Assembly: GCA_963782475.1 (NCBI GenBank)
Contig: CAWAJW010000015.1
Coordinates: forward strand, 868,001 to 932,000
Direction: 5' to 3'
Source: CAVQBP01 sp963782475
Lineage (GTDB): Bacteria; Bacteroidota; Ignavibacteria; Ignavibacteriales; Ignavibacteriaceae
DNA length: 64,000 nt
The translations under genes were made by a program, and so were the position numbers. The notes below the pieces were generated by a model. That model saw only the letters and a list, made by a program, of their open reading frames with translations. It searched no databases and had not been told where the DNA came from. Shown here in pieces: positions 1-9,508 of the stretch (its first letter is position 1; every line of letters begins with the position of its first letter).

Positions 1-327
1 ATAAAATTATTGCATAAAAAAACTTTTTCATTAAAGAAAAGAAAATAACAATTATTCTTAGTAATGAGAATATAAAAATTTAAAATGACTTTCTTTAATC
101 GAAGAAGAGAGAATATTTTCTCAGCTCTTCGTTAGAAATATTATGAACAATGTAACTGAACGATGATACAAACTGCCAGTAAAAAAAACGAGTGTATCCG
201 CACTTTTATCTTTTTACTTTTATTTTGAATCTTAAATGGAGAGCACCGAAAATTATTGAGAATACATTTTGATAATTGCTTATATATCCAATTAAATTTA
301 TTTTTGTTTTAAAAATAGTATATTTCA
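1..327. other. Upstream region of alr, no gene seen
   Basis: AT-rich sequence with stops in all frames. No coding region, tRNA or strong hairpin is visible. It presumably holds the promoter of the alr operon, but I cannot point to a convincing -35/-10 pair. Confidence 0.5.
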
Positions 328-1434
328 ATGCGATCAACTTATGCTCTGATAAATTTAAAATATCTGGTAGAGAATTATTTAAATATTAGAAAAAAAGTTA
401 AAAATGTTAAAATTATGCCTGTTGTTAAGGCTAATGCATACGGACACGGTGCAGAAAAAATTGTTCGTACTCTCAACTCTCTCCCGAATAAACCTGAATA
501 TTATGCCGTAGCTCTCGTTGAAGAAGGAATTGAATTAAGAAAGTATGATGTTAACCAGCCTATTCTTATTTTTGAACCGATAGATGCTGAACAAATTAAT
601 TCAATAGAAAAATATGACTTAATTCCGACCGTTTTTACGGAAGAGCATTTATATTTATTGAAGAAAAATGTAAAAAGAGAAAGTTTAAAAGTTCATATTA
701 AAATAAATACCGGGATGAACAGGCTGGGAATTAGTTATAAGAATGCTTTCGAATTTGTTAAAAAAATAAGCGAAGATAAATTTTTTATTATTGACGGAAT
801 ATATACCCATTTTGCAACATCGGATGAAAAAGATAAAAGTTTTGCTAATCTTCAGTTAAAGAGATTTAATGATTTATTGACCAGGCTGAAAACATATAGT
901 ATTGACTATGGATACGCGCATGCTGCAAACAGCGGTGCAGTGCTGGATATGCCCGAATCATATTTTGATATTGTAAGACCGGGAATATCTTTATATGGTT
1001 ATTACCCTTCGAATGAAACTTCCGAATCAATTTCTTTAAGGCCGGTAATGTCGATTATTACAAAAGTTGATTCAGTTAATAGAATTGATGCCGGAGAAAC
1101 AGTAAGTTACGGGCGGAAATTTAAAGCCGGTGAAACTACTAATATAATTTCTGTCTCCATGGGTTATGCCGACGGCTACAGCAGGAATTTAACAAATAAG
1201 TCGAAAGCCATTATTAATGGGAGATTCTACAGCCAGGCGGGAACAGTTACAATGGATAGAACCATGTTTGATGTTAAAAATGATAATATTAAAATAGGGG
1301 AAGAAGTTATTTTATTAGGTGAAAAGAAGAATCTGAAAATAAGTGCATGGGATTGGGCGGAGATATTAAATACAATTCCTTATGAAATCACTTGCGGAAT
1401 TAGTCAACGTGTACCAAGGTTATATATTAATTAG
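328..1434 (+). CDS. alr: Alanine racemase
   Basis: PLP enzyme interconverting L- and D-alanine for peptidoglycan synthesis in the cytoplasm. The 368 aa length is normal for the family. The PLP-lysine motif lies near the N-terminus (VVKANAYGHG, around residues 33-42). The TIM-barrel motifs THFATSDE and HAANSGA and the RPGISLYG segment follow, and the C-terminal beta domain carries the second catalytic Tyr region (ETVSYGRKF) and SMGYADGYSR. The start is the first ATG of the frame. The next gene begins directly after the stop codon, suggesting co-transcription with the unknown gene and manC. Confidence 0.95.
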   Translation: MRSTYALINLKYLVENYLNIRKKVKNVKIMPVVKANAYGHGAEKIVRTLNSLPNKPEYYAVALVEEGIELRKYDVNQPILIFEPIDAEQINSIEKYDLIPTVFTEEHLYLLKKNVKRESLKVHIKINTGMNRLGISYKNAFEFVKKISEDKFFIIDGIYTHFATSDEKDKSFANLQLKRFNDLLTRLKTYSIDYGYAHAANSGAVLDMPESYFDIVRPGISLYGYYPSNETSESISLRPVMSIITKVDSVNRIDAGETVSYGRKFKAGETTNIISVSMGYADGYSRNLTNKSKAIINGRFYSQAGTVTMDRTMFDVKNDNIKIGEEVILLGEKKNLKISAWDWAEILNTIPYEITCGISQRVPRLYIN

Positions 1435-2331
1435 ATGGATTTTATAAAACAATATATCACTCAAAGCATTTCAACAGCATCAAATAACCTGCGATTAAGC
1501 ACTGAAAAAATTGAAGTTGTAGCTCTTCTTAGGGAGATGATTTTTAATTCCGGTAATTTATATGAAGATATTAAAAAGATGAAAAAGATTACCGAATTTT
1601 CTACCCTGGCAATAAGATTAAATCAAATTTACGATTATCTTAATGAAGGAAGAATTGATTTCTTAAAGTTATCGGATCAATTTAAAGAGCACAGCCAAAG
1701 CCTGATTAGAGATTTAAATAATATGCTCGATATTATCAGCCCGGCTTCATTCAAGGATTCTGCAAAAAAAATTAAAGGTGAAGAAGAAAAGGCGACCTCT
1801 GAAACTGCAGCAGAAAAAGCAGAAGAAACGGAGGAGGAAATTTCAGTCGATCTTTCCAACAGGCAGCCGGATGAAAACGCATTCGAAACTTCTGAAAGCG
1901 ATAAAATAAAAGAAGAAATAATTTTGAGTGAGGAGAAGACAATTGATGACAATTCATTTGAGAATTATGAAACTGCTGTATTGAAATCAATTAAACCGTT
2001 TGATTCATTATTGAAAGATTTGACTGGTAAAGAAATCAATAATGAAGAGATTGAAAAATATGCAGCAATAATGAAAGAGAATGAAAAGGCTTCACGCATA
2101 AACGGATTTAACATAATTGCCAGCATGCATAATATCCTTGCACACTCCTTACTATTAATTAAAAACGGTTTCCTTGTCCCTTCTCCGGAATTGATAGAAT
2201 CGATGCGCGCCTGCCTTATAGTTATTGTTGCTCTTATAAAGGGGAAAGAAGTTGATATTTCAAATTACCTGAATAGAGCGGAAGAATTCGGGAAGAAAAT
2301 AATAAATCAAAAAATAGAGGATAATATTTAA
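1435..2331 (+). CDS. Hypothetical protein between alr and manC
   Basis: I do not recognise this 298 aa protein. It has no signal peptide or membrane segment. The first ~105 residues look helical. Residues ~107-170 are a low-complexity, Glu/Lys/Ser-rich, strongly acidic linker. A second helical part, about residues 175-298, contains a hydrophobic stretch (MRACLIVIVALIKG). Its ATG directly abuts the alr stop, and its stop codon shares its last base with the manC start, so it sits in a tight operon. A scaffold or regulatory role is possible but unsupported. The two-helical-domain-plus-acidic-linker build is what can be seen; function is unknown. Confidence 0.75.
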   Translation: MDFIKQYITQSISTASNNLRLSTEKIEVVALLREMIFNSGNLYEDIKKMKKITEFSTLAIRLNQIYDYLNEGRIDFLKLSDQFKEHSQSLIRDLNNMLDIISPASFKDSAKKIKGEEEKATSETAAEKAEETEEEISVDLSNRQPDENAFETSESDKIKEEIILSEEKTIDDNSFENYETAVLKSIKPFDSLLKDLTGKEINNEEIEKYAAIMKENEKASRINGFNIIASMHNILAHSLLLIKNGFLVPSPELIESMRACLIVIVALIKGKEVDISNYLNRAEEFGKKIINQKIEDNI

Positions 2332-3398
2332 TGAAAATCTATGCCGTTATAATGGCCGGGGGAGTCGGCTCCAGATTCTGGCCGCGAAGCAAAGAAAAAT
2401 CACCTAAACAGCTTCTGAAAATATTTGGAGATAACTCCATGATTCAGGATACTGTCTGCAGGTTAAAAGGAATTGTAGAATATAAAGATATTTTTATAAT
2501 TACTAATAAAATACAACAGCCGGAAATTAAAAAGCAGCTGCCGGATATACCTGTTGAAAATATTATCGAGGAACCCTTCGGCAGAAATACTGCTGCATGT
2601 ATCGGGCTTGCATCTATAATTATTAAGTCAAAACAGGAAGATGCTGTAATGATAGTCCTTCCTGCCGATCATATAATAAAAAATGCTGAGGAATTTCATA
2701 ATACTTTGAAAGATGCTGCAAAATTTGCTTATGAATCCCAGGGGCTTGTTACAATCGGTATTCCTCCAACAAGGCCTGAAACCGGGTACGGGTATATCCA
2801 GATAGATGAAGCAGAATTAAATAAAAATATTTTTAAAGTATATACTTTTGCAGAGAAGCCTAATTATGCCACCGCGGTAAGATTTTTGGAAAGCGGAGAT
2901 TTCTTCTGGAACAGCGGCATGTTTATCTGGAGAGCCGATTCTATTATTAATGAGATTAAAATGTATATGCCCGATCTTTATGAAGGTCTTCAGACAATAA
3001 GTTCAGCTATAAACAGCGAAAAATTTGAAAAAACTCTCGCCATGGTTTATGGTCAATTAAGAAATATATCTATTGATTACGGAATTATGGAGAAGTCGCA
3101 AAAGGTATATCTTACAAAGGGAAACTTTCCGTGGAGTGATGTGGGAAGCTGGGAAGAGGTTTATCAATTGACACCCAAAGATAATGACGGGAATGCTAAG
3201 ATCGGAAATGTCTTTACTGAAATGACAGCTGATTCATATATCTATTCACCCAACAAATTTACTTCCGTTATAGGAGTTGATAATGTAATTGTAATAAATA
3301 CCGATGATGCGCTTTTAGTCTGCCGGAGAGACCAGTCGCAGGAAGTTAAGAAGGTGATTGACCATCTGAAAATAAATAAACTGAAAGAATATTTGTAA
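2331..3398 (+). CDS. manC: Mannose-1-phosphate guanylyltransferase
   Basis: Makes GDP-mannose from mannose-1-phosphate and GTP for glycan synthesis. The nucleotidyltransferase signature is at the N-terminus (AGGVGSRFWPRSKEKSPKQ, residues ~9-27). FGRNTAACIGLA, the PADH motif, GYGYIQ, the FAEKP lysine motif, WNSGMFIW and PWSDVGSWEE follow in the usual order. At 355 aa it is the short single-domain type without the C-terminal phosphomannose isomerase domain. Its ATG overlaps the previous stop codon by one base. The gene symbol is by analogy with the family. Confidence 0.92.
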   Translation: MKIYAVIMAGGVGSRFWPRSKEKSPKQLLKIFGDNSMIQDTVCRLKGIVEYKDIFIITNKIQQPEIKKQLPDIPVENIIEEPFGRNTAACIGLASIIIKSKQEDAVMIVLPADHIIKNAEEFHNTLKDAAKFAYESQGLVTIGIPPTRPETGYGYIQIDEAELNKNIFKVYTFAEKPNYATAVRFLESGDFFWNSGMFIWRADSIINEIKMYMPDLYEGLQTISSAINSEKFEKTLAMVYGQLRNISIDYGIMEKSQKVYLTKGNFPWSDVGSWEEVYQLTPKDNDGNAKIGNVFTEMTADSYIYSPNKFTSVIGVDNVIVINTDDALLVCRRDQSQEVKKVIDHLKINKLKEYL

Positions 3399-3407
3399 GG
3401 ATGGGAT

Positions 3408-3448
3408 GAATGATTGAATGGAACGCACATTCAACCATTCAGTCATTC
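3408..3448. repeat. Inverted repeat downstream of manC
   Basis: Two 14-bp arms (3408-3421 and 3435-3448) pair with one mismatch around a 13-nt loop, ten bases after the manC stop codon. No T-run follows, so it may be an mRNA-stabilising hairpin or a Rho-dependent end rather than an intrinsic terminator. Confidence 0.5.
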
Positions 3449-3613
3449 GACCTAAGAAGACAAGAAAAAAGAATTATATAATTTTAAAATTTCATTTAAC
3501 TCTTATATATTTGATTGTTAAAAATAATATTTTTATAAAAAGTAGCTTGTATTTTTTGAACCTTCCGAAAACTCAATCAAGTACGGATATTATATTTAAA
3601 ATAAGGGCTGATT

Positions 3614-4375
3614 TTGGTTATTGTTAAAGCACCTCTTCAACAAGTAATTGAGCTTGAAAATAAGATATTTTTGCTTAAGATTTTATCTCCTGAAATTTCC
3701 AGCAAAATTAAACCTGGTCAATTCTTAAATGTACTGGTAACGAAAACCTATTATCCTTTATTGCGAAGACCTTTCAGTGTCTGCGATGTTGAAGATGATC
3801 ATTTCTACCTAATGTTCAATATTTTTGGAGAAGGTACGAGACTGCTTTCGAAGCAGCGCCCGGGAGATTTAATTGATGTTTTAGGTCCTCTCGGCAATGG
3901 TTTTAACCTGAATGGTGATTATGAAACAGCTATCCTGGTTGCCGGAGGATTAGGAGCTGCACCATTCCCTTACCTGGTCAGAAAAATTCAAAACAGGAAA
4001 AATATAATATCTTTCATCGGTGGCAGAACGCAGAATGATGTAATTATGCACGGGATGAAAAATATTCATATATCAACTGATGACGGCTCGCTCGGATTCA
4101 AAGGAACAGTAGTTGAATTGCTGAAAGATAAGATCGATCTGATCAAATCTTCCAAAGTAAAAGTTTTCGGCTGCGGACCGAACGCTATGCTTAGAGTTCT
4201 GAAAGAATTTGCAATTGAGAATGATTTTGAATGTGAAGTTTCTACTGAATGTGCTATGGCCTGCGGGTTCGGTATTTGCCAGGGATGCCCGGTTGAAGGG
4301 GTTAAAAATCCGGATAAATATTTATTGGTATGTAAAGACGGTCCTGTGTTTAATGTCAAAGATATTGTTTTATGA
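3614..4375 (+). CDS. pyrK: Dihydroorotate dehydrogenase B, electron transfer subunit
   Basis: FAD and [2Fe-2S] protein that passes electrons from PyrD to NAD+ in pyrimidine synthesis. The 253 aa are of family length. A ferredoxin-reductase-like FAD domain (LLRRPFSVCD, residues ~49-58) is followed by an NAD domain (VAGGLGAAPFPYL). A C-terminal four-cysteine cluster binds the iron-sulfur centre (ECAMACGFGICQGCP plus a later VCKDG). The apparent start is TTG at 3614, the best in-frame choice before the conserved sequence. It overlaps pyrD by 4 bp (ATGA), the expected coupling of the two subunits of the class 1B enzyme. Confidence 0.93.
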   Translation: MVIVKAPLQQVIELENKIFLLKILSPEISSKIKPGQFLNVLVTKTYYPLLRRPFSVCDVEDDHFYLMFNIFGEGTRLLSKQRPGDLIDVLGPLGNGFNLNGDYETAILVAGGLGAAPFPYLVRKIQNRKNIISFIGGRTQNDVIMHGMKNIHISTDDGSLGFKGTVVELLKDKIDLIKSSKVKVFGCGPNAMLRVLKEFAIENDFECEVSTECAMACGFGICQGCPVEGVKNPDKYLLVCKDGPVFNVKDIVL

Positions 4376-5289
4376 ATAAAGTAGATTTATCAGTCAAAGT
4401 TGGTTCCCTGGTATTTCGAAATCCAATTTTATTAGCTTCCGGCACTGTAGGCTACGGAAATGAAATGGCCGAATTTATTGATTTAAATAAAATTGGCGGA
4501 ATTGTAACAAAATCTTTAAGTTTAAAACCAAGAAAAGGGAATCGTCCGCAGAGAATTGTTGAAACACCTTCCGGCATGTTAAATGCGATTGGTCTTGCAA
4601 ATGTAGGTGTGGAAGAATTCATAAAAGAAAAAATTCCTTTTCTGAAAAAATTTGATGTCCCTTTAATCTGCAATATAGCTGCCAGTACCATTGAAGAATA
4701 TGTAGAGTGTACAAAGATTTTAACAAGTGAAGACGCAATTAAAGGTTTTGAGATAAATGTTTCCTGCCCGAATGTAAAAGAAGGCGGTCTCCAGTTTGGA
4801 AATGACGTTTCAGCAGTCGGCAGAATTACCGAAAGAGTAAAAGCTGTTTCTACAAAACCGGTTATTATTAAGCTTTCACCAAATGTATCATATATCTCAG
4901 AGTTCGCGGAAATTGTTAAGAAAGAGGGAGGTGATGCGGTTTCAGCAATAAATACTTTGGTAGGAACTGCATTCGATATAAATACAAGGAAACCGAAAAT
5001 ATTTAACGTTACCGGGGGTTTATCGGGACCTGCAATTAAACCGGTTGCCCTGGCAAAGGTTCTTGAAATAAGTCAAAAAGTTGATATCCCGGTTATCGGG
5101 ATTGGCGGTATAATGAATTGGAAAGATGTTGTTGAATTTATGATTGCCGGATCTTCAGCCGTTCAGCTGGGTACAGTAAATTTTATTGATCCTACTGCTG
5201 CGGAAAGAATAGTAAGTGAGCTGGAAAATTATTGCATCAAATTTGGAATCGAAAAGCTTTCAAATCTTACAGGTTCATATATTATTTGA
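4372..5289 (+). CDS. pyrD: Dihydroorotate dehydrogenase B, catalytic subunit
   Basis: FMN enzyme oxidising dihydroorotate to orotate in pyrimidine synthesis. The class 1B form uses PyrK and NAD+. The protein is 305 aa. Motifs seen are NPILLASGTVGYG, KSLSLKPRKGNRPQRI, NAIGLANVG, the active-site loop NVSCPNVKEGG with the catalytic Cys, then IKLSPNV, INTLVG, GGLSGPAIKP and GIGGIMNW near the C-terminus. The start overlaps the pyrK stop by 4 bp. A hairpin follows the gene. Confidence 0.95.
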   Translation: MNKVDLSVKVGSLVFRNPILLASGTVGYGNEMAEFIDLNKIGGIVTKSLSLKPRKGNRPQRIVETPSGMLNAIGLANVGVEEFIKEKIPFLKKFDVPLICNIAASTIEEYVECTKILTSEDAIKGFEINVSCPNVKEGGLQFGNDVSAVGRITERVKAVSTKPVIIKLSPNVSYISEFAEIVKKEGGDAVSAINTLVGTAFDINTRKPKIFNVTGGLSGPAIKPVALAKVLEISQKVDIPVIGIGGIMNWKDVVEFMIAGSSAVQLGTVNFIDPTAAERIVSELENYCIKFGIEKLSNLTGSYII

Positions 5290-5301
5290 TTTTTAAATGA
5301 A

Positions 5302-5340
5302 TCTAAAATGGTATAGCCGGGATTTTAGAATTTATTTTTA
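5302..5340 (+). terminator. Likely terminator after pyrD
   Basis: A perfect 8-bp stem (TCTAAAAT, 5302-5309, with ATTTTAGA, 5322-5329) around a 12-nt loop, followed by a T-rich stretch. It lies 13 bp after the pyrD stop codon. The stem is AT-rich and therefore weak. Confidence 0.45.
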
Positions 5341-5393
5341 TGATTATGAAAAGATGTTTAAAAAATTGCACCGTTTTAGAACTGAATTAGGTC

Positions 5394-6657
5394 ATGGATA
5401 TAGAAAAATCTTTGCAGAAATTATTTTCTCTTCATACTTTTGGGATTAAGCTTGGGCTAGAAAATATTGTAAAATTCCTCCATTATATTGGAAATCCCCA
5501 AAAAGAATTAAGAGCTTTTCATGTTGCCGGTTCAAACGGGAAAGGAAGTACGGCTTCTTTTATGGCCAGCATTTTAATGGAATTGAATTATAAAGTCGGA
5601 TTATATACTTCACCTCATTTTGTAAAGTTTAATGAACGTGTTAAGATTAATAATAGTGAAATTCCTGATTATTATATAAGCGGATTCATGCAGGAGTACG
5701 AAAAATATATTGATGATAACCAGCTGACATTTTTTGAAGTGACAACTGCAATGGCATTTAAATATTTTATGGAACAAAATATTGATTATGCAGTAATTGA
5801 AACTGGGTTGGGCGGAAGGCTGGACGCAACGAATACACTTAACCCGCTGGCAGCAGTTATTACATCAATTAGCCTGGAACATACGAATATATTGGGGGAT
5901 ACTATAAGTAAGATTGCCGCTGAAAAAGCCGGTATAATTAAACATAATTCAAAAGTCTTTATTGGAAAACTTCCTGAAGATGCAGAAAAAGTAATTGAGA
6001 AAAAGTGTGAAGATTTGGGATGTCAATTGTTTAAATTAAAAGATTATATAATTGAGCAGAAAAATTCACTTAAGCTTATTGATGAAAAAATTGAGATTGA
6101 TGGTTCAATAGTACCTTTAAAGGGTTTTCATCAAAATTATAACGCTGCCCTTGCAGGATTATCTGTTTCCAAAACTTTAGATCTAAATGATTCTGCTTTA
6201 ATCAGGAAGGGTATCCGGGATACTAATAATAAACACCGGCATCCAGGGAAGGTACGAATTCTTAAAAAGAAAACCCGATATAATTTTAGATTCTGCTCAT
6301 AATACCGAAGGTATAAAAAGTTTTGTAAATGAATTTAAAAAAGATTTTAATAAGTATTCTAAAAGAACTTTGCTGTTCGGTGTGATGAAAGATAAAGCGG
6401 TCGAAGAGATGCTTCTAAATATTAAAGATTATTTTGATGAAGTATATATAACCGAAATAGATATTGAACGTTCATGCAAAATTGAAAAGCTGCGGGAAAT
6501 TTCATCAGGACTAAATTTAAATGTAAAAATTGAAAGGGAACCTGTTAAGCTGTTAACTGAATTTGAAACCAGGGATAAAGATGAATGCCTGGTAGTGCTT
6601 GGAAGCATGTATCTTATCGGGGAAATTAAATCAAAATTGACAAAAATAATTACTTGA
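5394..6657 (+). CDS. folC: Folylpolyglutamate/dihydrofolate synthase, frameshifted
   Basis: Adds glutamate to folates, and in many bacteria also makes dihydrofolate from dihydropteroate. The first frame (5394 to about 6228) carries the Mur-ligase-type ATP loop (AGSNGKGSTASFMASIL, residues ~45-61), YTSPHFVKFNERVKIN, ETGLGGRLDATN and ISLEHTNILG. The frame then breaks within the AT-rich stretch 6221-6235. Moving one base forward restores NTGIQGRYEF, DSAHNTEGI and LFGVMKDKAVEEML up to the stop at 6657. A one-base insertion is the simplest explanation. folC is normally indispensable, so a sequencing indel is at least as likely as a pseudogene. Confidence 0.85.
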
Positions 6658-6682
6658 CATTATTTTTAATTAAATGTATGTT
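6654..6682 (+). promoter_or_regulatory. Candidate rho promoter
   Basis: TTGACA at 6654-6659, a 17-bp spacer and TATGTT at 6677-6682. It overlaps the end of folC and lies about 140 bp before rho, leaving a long leader. The motif match is direct; promoter use is inference, since the sigma-factor preference of this lineage is not known to me in detail. Confidence 0.45.
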
Positions 6683-6824
6683 AGAAGCTAAACCTCGTGT
6701 TCCTTTCAAAGTAAACAATAAAAGAGTAAGTAATAAGCCCCGATATCTTATAGCATACCGGAAGCATTTGAAAAAAATAGTAATTAACATAAGTATTTAT
6801 CAACAACAAAGTTAGGATCAAAAA

Positions 6825-8078
6825 ATGCCAATGGATATTTCCGAACTGAAGTCAAAGAAAATTGTTGAGCTGAATGAAATAGCTAAAGGTCTCAACATAA
6901 CAGGCTACAGTGATTTGAGAAAACAGGAATTAATATTTAAAATTCTGGAAGGGCAAACGGCCAAGGATGGTTTAACCTTTTCGAAAGGTGTGCTTGAAGT
7001 TCTGCCTGATGGTTATGGATTTCTCCGGTCATCGGATTATAATTATCTTCCTTCGCCGGACGATATATATGTTTCCCCGTCACAGATTAAAAAATTCAGT
7101 TTAAGAACAGGTGATTATGTAAGCGGACAGGTCAGGCCTCCAAAAGAAGGTGAACGGTTCTTTGCTTTATTAAGAGTAGAAGCAGTAAATAACCTGGACC
7201 CGGAAGGAATAAGGGAAAGAACATTATTTGACAATCTTACCCCTGTCTATCCTACTAAAAGGATCTCGCTTGAATCTGCTCCGGGTGAATACTCGATGAG
7301 AATTATGGATCTTTTATCACCGATTGGTAAAGGTCAGCGCGGTCTTGTAGTCTCTCCTCCTAAAAGCGGTAAGACGGTTCTGCTTCAAAAAATTGCAAAT
7401 TCAATTACAAGAAATAATCCCGAAATAAAATTAATAATACTGCTGATTGATGAACGCCCCGAAGAAGTTACCGATATGGAGCGCTCTGTTAAAGGTGAAG
7501 TAATAAGTTCAACTTTTGATGAACCGGCTGAACGGCATGTGCAGGTTGCCGATATGGTTATTGAAAAAGCAAAACGCCTGGTTGAAGCAAAAGAGGATGT
7601 TGTAATTCTGTTGGATAGTATTACAAGACTTGCAAGAGCACATAATATTGTGGTCCCTCACAGCGGCAGAATTTTATCCGGAGGTGTCGACTCAAATGCA
7701 CTCCATAAACCGAAAAGATTTTTCGGAGCTGCAAGAAATACCGAAGACGGCGGAAGCTTAACAATTATTGCAACTGCTTTAATTGATACCGGCAGCAGGA
7801 TGGATGATGTTATCTTTGAGGAATTCAAGGGAACCGGTAATATGGAGCTTGTTCTTAACAGGGATCTCAGCGACAGAAGAATTTTCCCGGCTATTGATGT
7901 TAATAAATCCGGTACAAGAAGGGAAGAGCTGCTGATGAAAGAGGATGACCTTGCCAAGGTTTGGATTTTAAGAAAAATATTGAGTGATTTCAGCCCTGTT
8001 GAGGCTATGGATTTCCTGCTTGATAAAATTAGAGGTACAAAAAACAATAAAGAATTCTTAAACAATATGAATAGTTAA
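6825..8078 (+). CDS. rho: Transcription termination factor Rho
   Basis: Hexameric RNA-dependent ATPase that ends transcription. At 417 aa it is the compact form without a long insertion. A RhoN helical domain (residues ~4-36) is followed by the cold-shock-like RNA-binding domain (DGYGFLRSSDYNYLPSPDDIY) and the RecA-like ATPase. The ATPase has a P-loop (SPPKSGKTVLLQ), DERPEEVTDM, the Walker B strand (VVILLDSITRLARAHN), the Q/R loops (GGVDSNALHKPKRFFGAARN) and GTGNMEL. Two in-frame ATG codons (6825 and 6831) are possible starts. Most of the intergenic space upstream is leader. Confidence 0.97.
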   Translation: MPMDISELKSKKIVELNEIAKGLNITGYSDLRKQELIFKILEGQTAKDGLTFSKGVLEVLPDGYGFLRSSDYNYLPSPDDIYVSPSQIKKFSLRTGDYVSGQVRPPKEGERFFALLRVEAVNNLDPEGIRERTLFDNLTPVYPTKRISLESAPGEYSMRIMDLLSPIGKGQRGLVVSPPKSGKTVLLQKIANSITRNNPEIKLIILLIDERPEEVTDMERSVKGEVISSTFDEPAERHVQVADMVIEKAKRLVEAKEDVVILLDSITRLARAHNIVVPHSGRILSGGVDSNALHKPKRFFGAARNTEDGGSLTIIATALIDTGSRMDDVIFEEFKGTGNMELVLNRDLSDRRIFPAIDVNKSGTRREELLMKEDDLAKVWILRKILSDFSPVEAMDFLLDKIRGTKNNKEFLNNMNS

Positions 8079-8179
8079 CCCTTAGGTTCCTTAAATGGGG
8101 ATCCTACCGGAATCTTTATACCTTGCGTTTAGTCTTGAAAAGAAAAATAAACTATCTATTTTTATATGCAAAAAAAATA

Positions 8180-9488
8180 ATGAAATTGAAGATAATAATA
8201 TTTTGTCTCCTTTCCCTCATCATCAGCTCGCGCATTTTCAGCCAGCCGAAAGGAGAAGAATTCACCAGGCATATATTATTATCGGAGATTTATATCATCC
8301 CGGAGAGTGTATCTTCCAATGCTACGGATTCAACCGGATTACTTTATTATATTTATAAAATACCTTACGACAGGCTGGTTTTTGAGAAAAATAATATGCA
8401 ATACACTGCCTCCTACAGGTTGACGGTAGAAGTGCATGATTCTCTTACAAATACTATTAACAGAAAAATTAAAGAAGATAAAATATCAGCTGCAGAATTT
8501 GAAAAGACTGACGATGACAATATTTATGCTGAAGGAGTATTAAATTTTCAAATCTCAGAAAATAAGCAATATAAGCTTATACCTGTTTTATATGATAAGA
8601 ACTCCGATAGAGAGATCAGGCTCCCCGCAATCCCTATTATTCCGCGTAAAAGGAGAAAATAAAAAACGGATTTTTTTAGAACCGCTGGTTGTTAATGCAC
8701 CGCTCAAGGAGAATAATAAAAGCTCTTTTGTTGTATCGAATTTTGACGGCTGTATTCCATTTTCCAAAGAAAAATATGATCTTCTAATCCCCAGCATGGA
8801 TACATCTCTTCAAAAAATTTACGTTACATTAGTAAATAATAAAGATACTGTTTATGCAGGCGATATTAGTGAATCTGAAACACTCGGAAATTCTATTGCA
8901 GAATCGAATGGAGAAATCATTTTAAAGGGGGGTAATTCTTCAGAAATTTATAAGGATTTTTTAATTCCAGATATTAATAAGAATTTATCAGAGGGTGAAT
9001 TAACTATAAATATCTCTTTAAATAAAGATTCAAAATCTGCGGATACCTTCCATAAAAAAGTAATATGGTTCGAGAAACCTTTCTCCTTATTGAATCCTGA
9101 ATTAGCTATTAAATTTCTCAAGTATATGGAGAGTGACACAGTTATCGACAGCCTTCTGGATTTTAATAAAAAAGAATTCCCGGTGATTCTGTTTAATTAC
9201 TGGAAGAGATTTGATCCGACTCCAGGTACTTCCTTTAACGAGCTGATGAATGAATATTATACACGGATTGATTATACAATGAAGAATTTTTCGTCTATCA
9301 GCGGTAAAAGAGGTTTTGATACTGATAGAGGAAAAATATTTGTTTTGTACGGCAAACCTTCCGAAATGGACAGGGCTTCCAACCAGCTTGGAAAAGTTGT
9401 TGAAACATGGGTCTATAAAAATCCGTACAGAAAGTTTATTTTTATCGATGAAACCGGTACCGGTGAATACAGGTTAAAAAACAGCTAA
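8180..9488 (+). CDS. GWxTD-domain secreted protein, frameshifted
   Basis: Exported protein of unknown role, typical of Bacteroidota/Chlorobi and some other phyla. The ATG at 8180 opens a signal peptide (MKLKIIIFCLLSLIISSRIFSQ). The first frame runs to about 8640. A one-base shift near 8630-8650 then joins it to RVKGENKKRIFLEPLVVN and on to 9488. The C-terminus carries the GWxTD-type domain: YWKRFDPTPGT, then GKRGFDTDRGKIFVLYGKPSEMD, with Phe in place of the name-giving Trp. Neither half alone is a full family member, so I treat them as one gene broken by an indel or sequencing error. Confidence 0.75.
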
Positions 9489-9508
9489 ACCTTAAACTAA
9501 ATTCATAT

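Noticed and set aside
3418..3627. 69-codon frame between manC and pyrK
   Set aside because: It begins inside the inverted repeat, runs into pyrK and has AT-driven Lys/Ile/Asn composition with no good ribosome-binding site.
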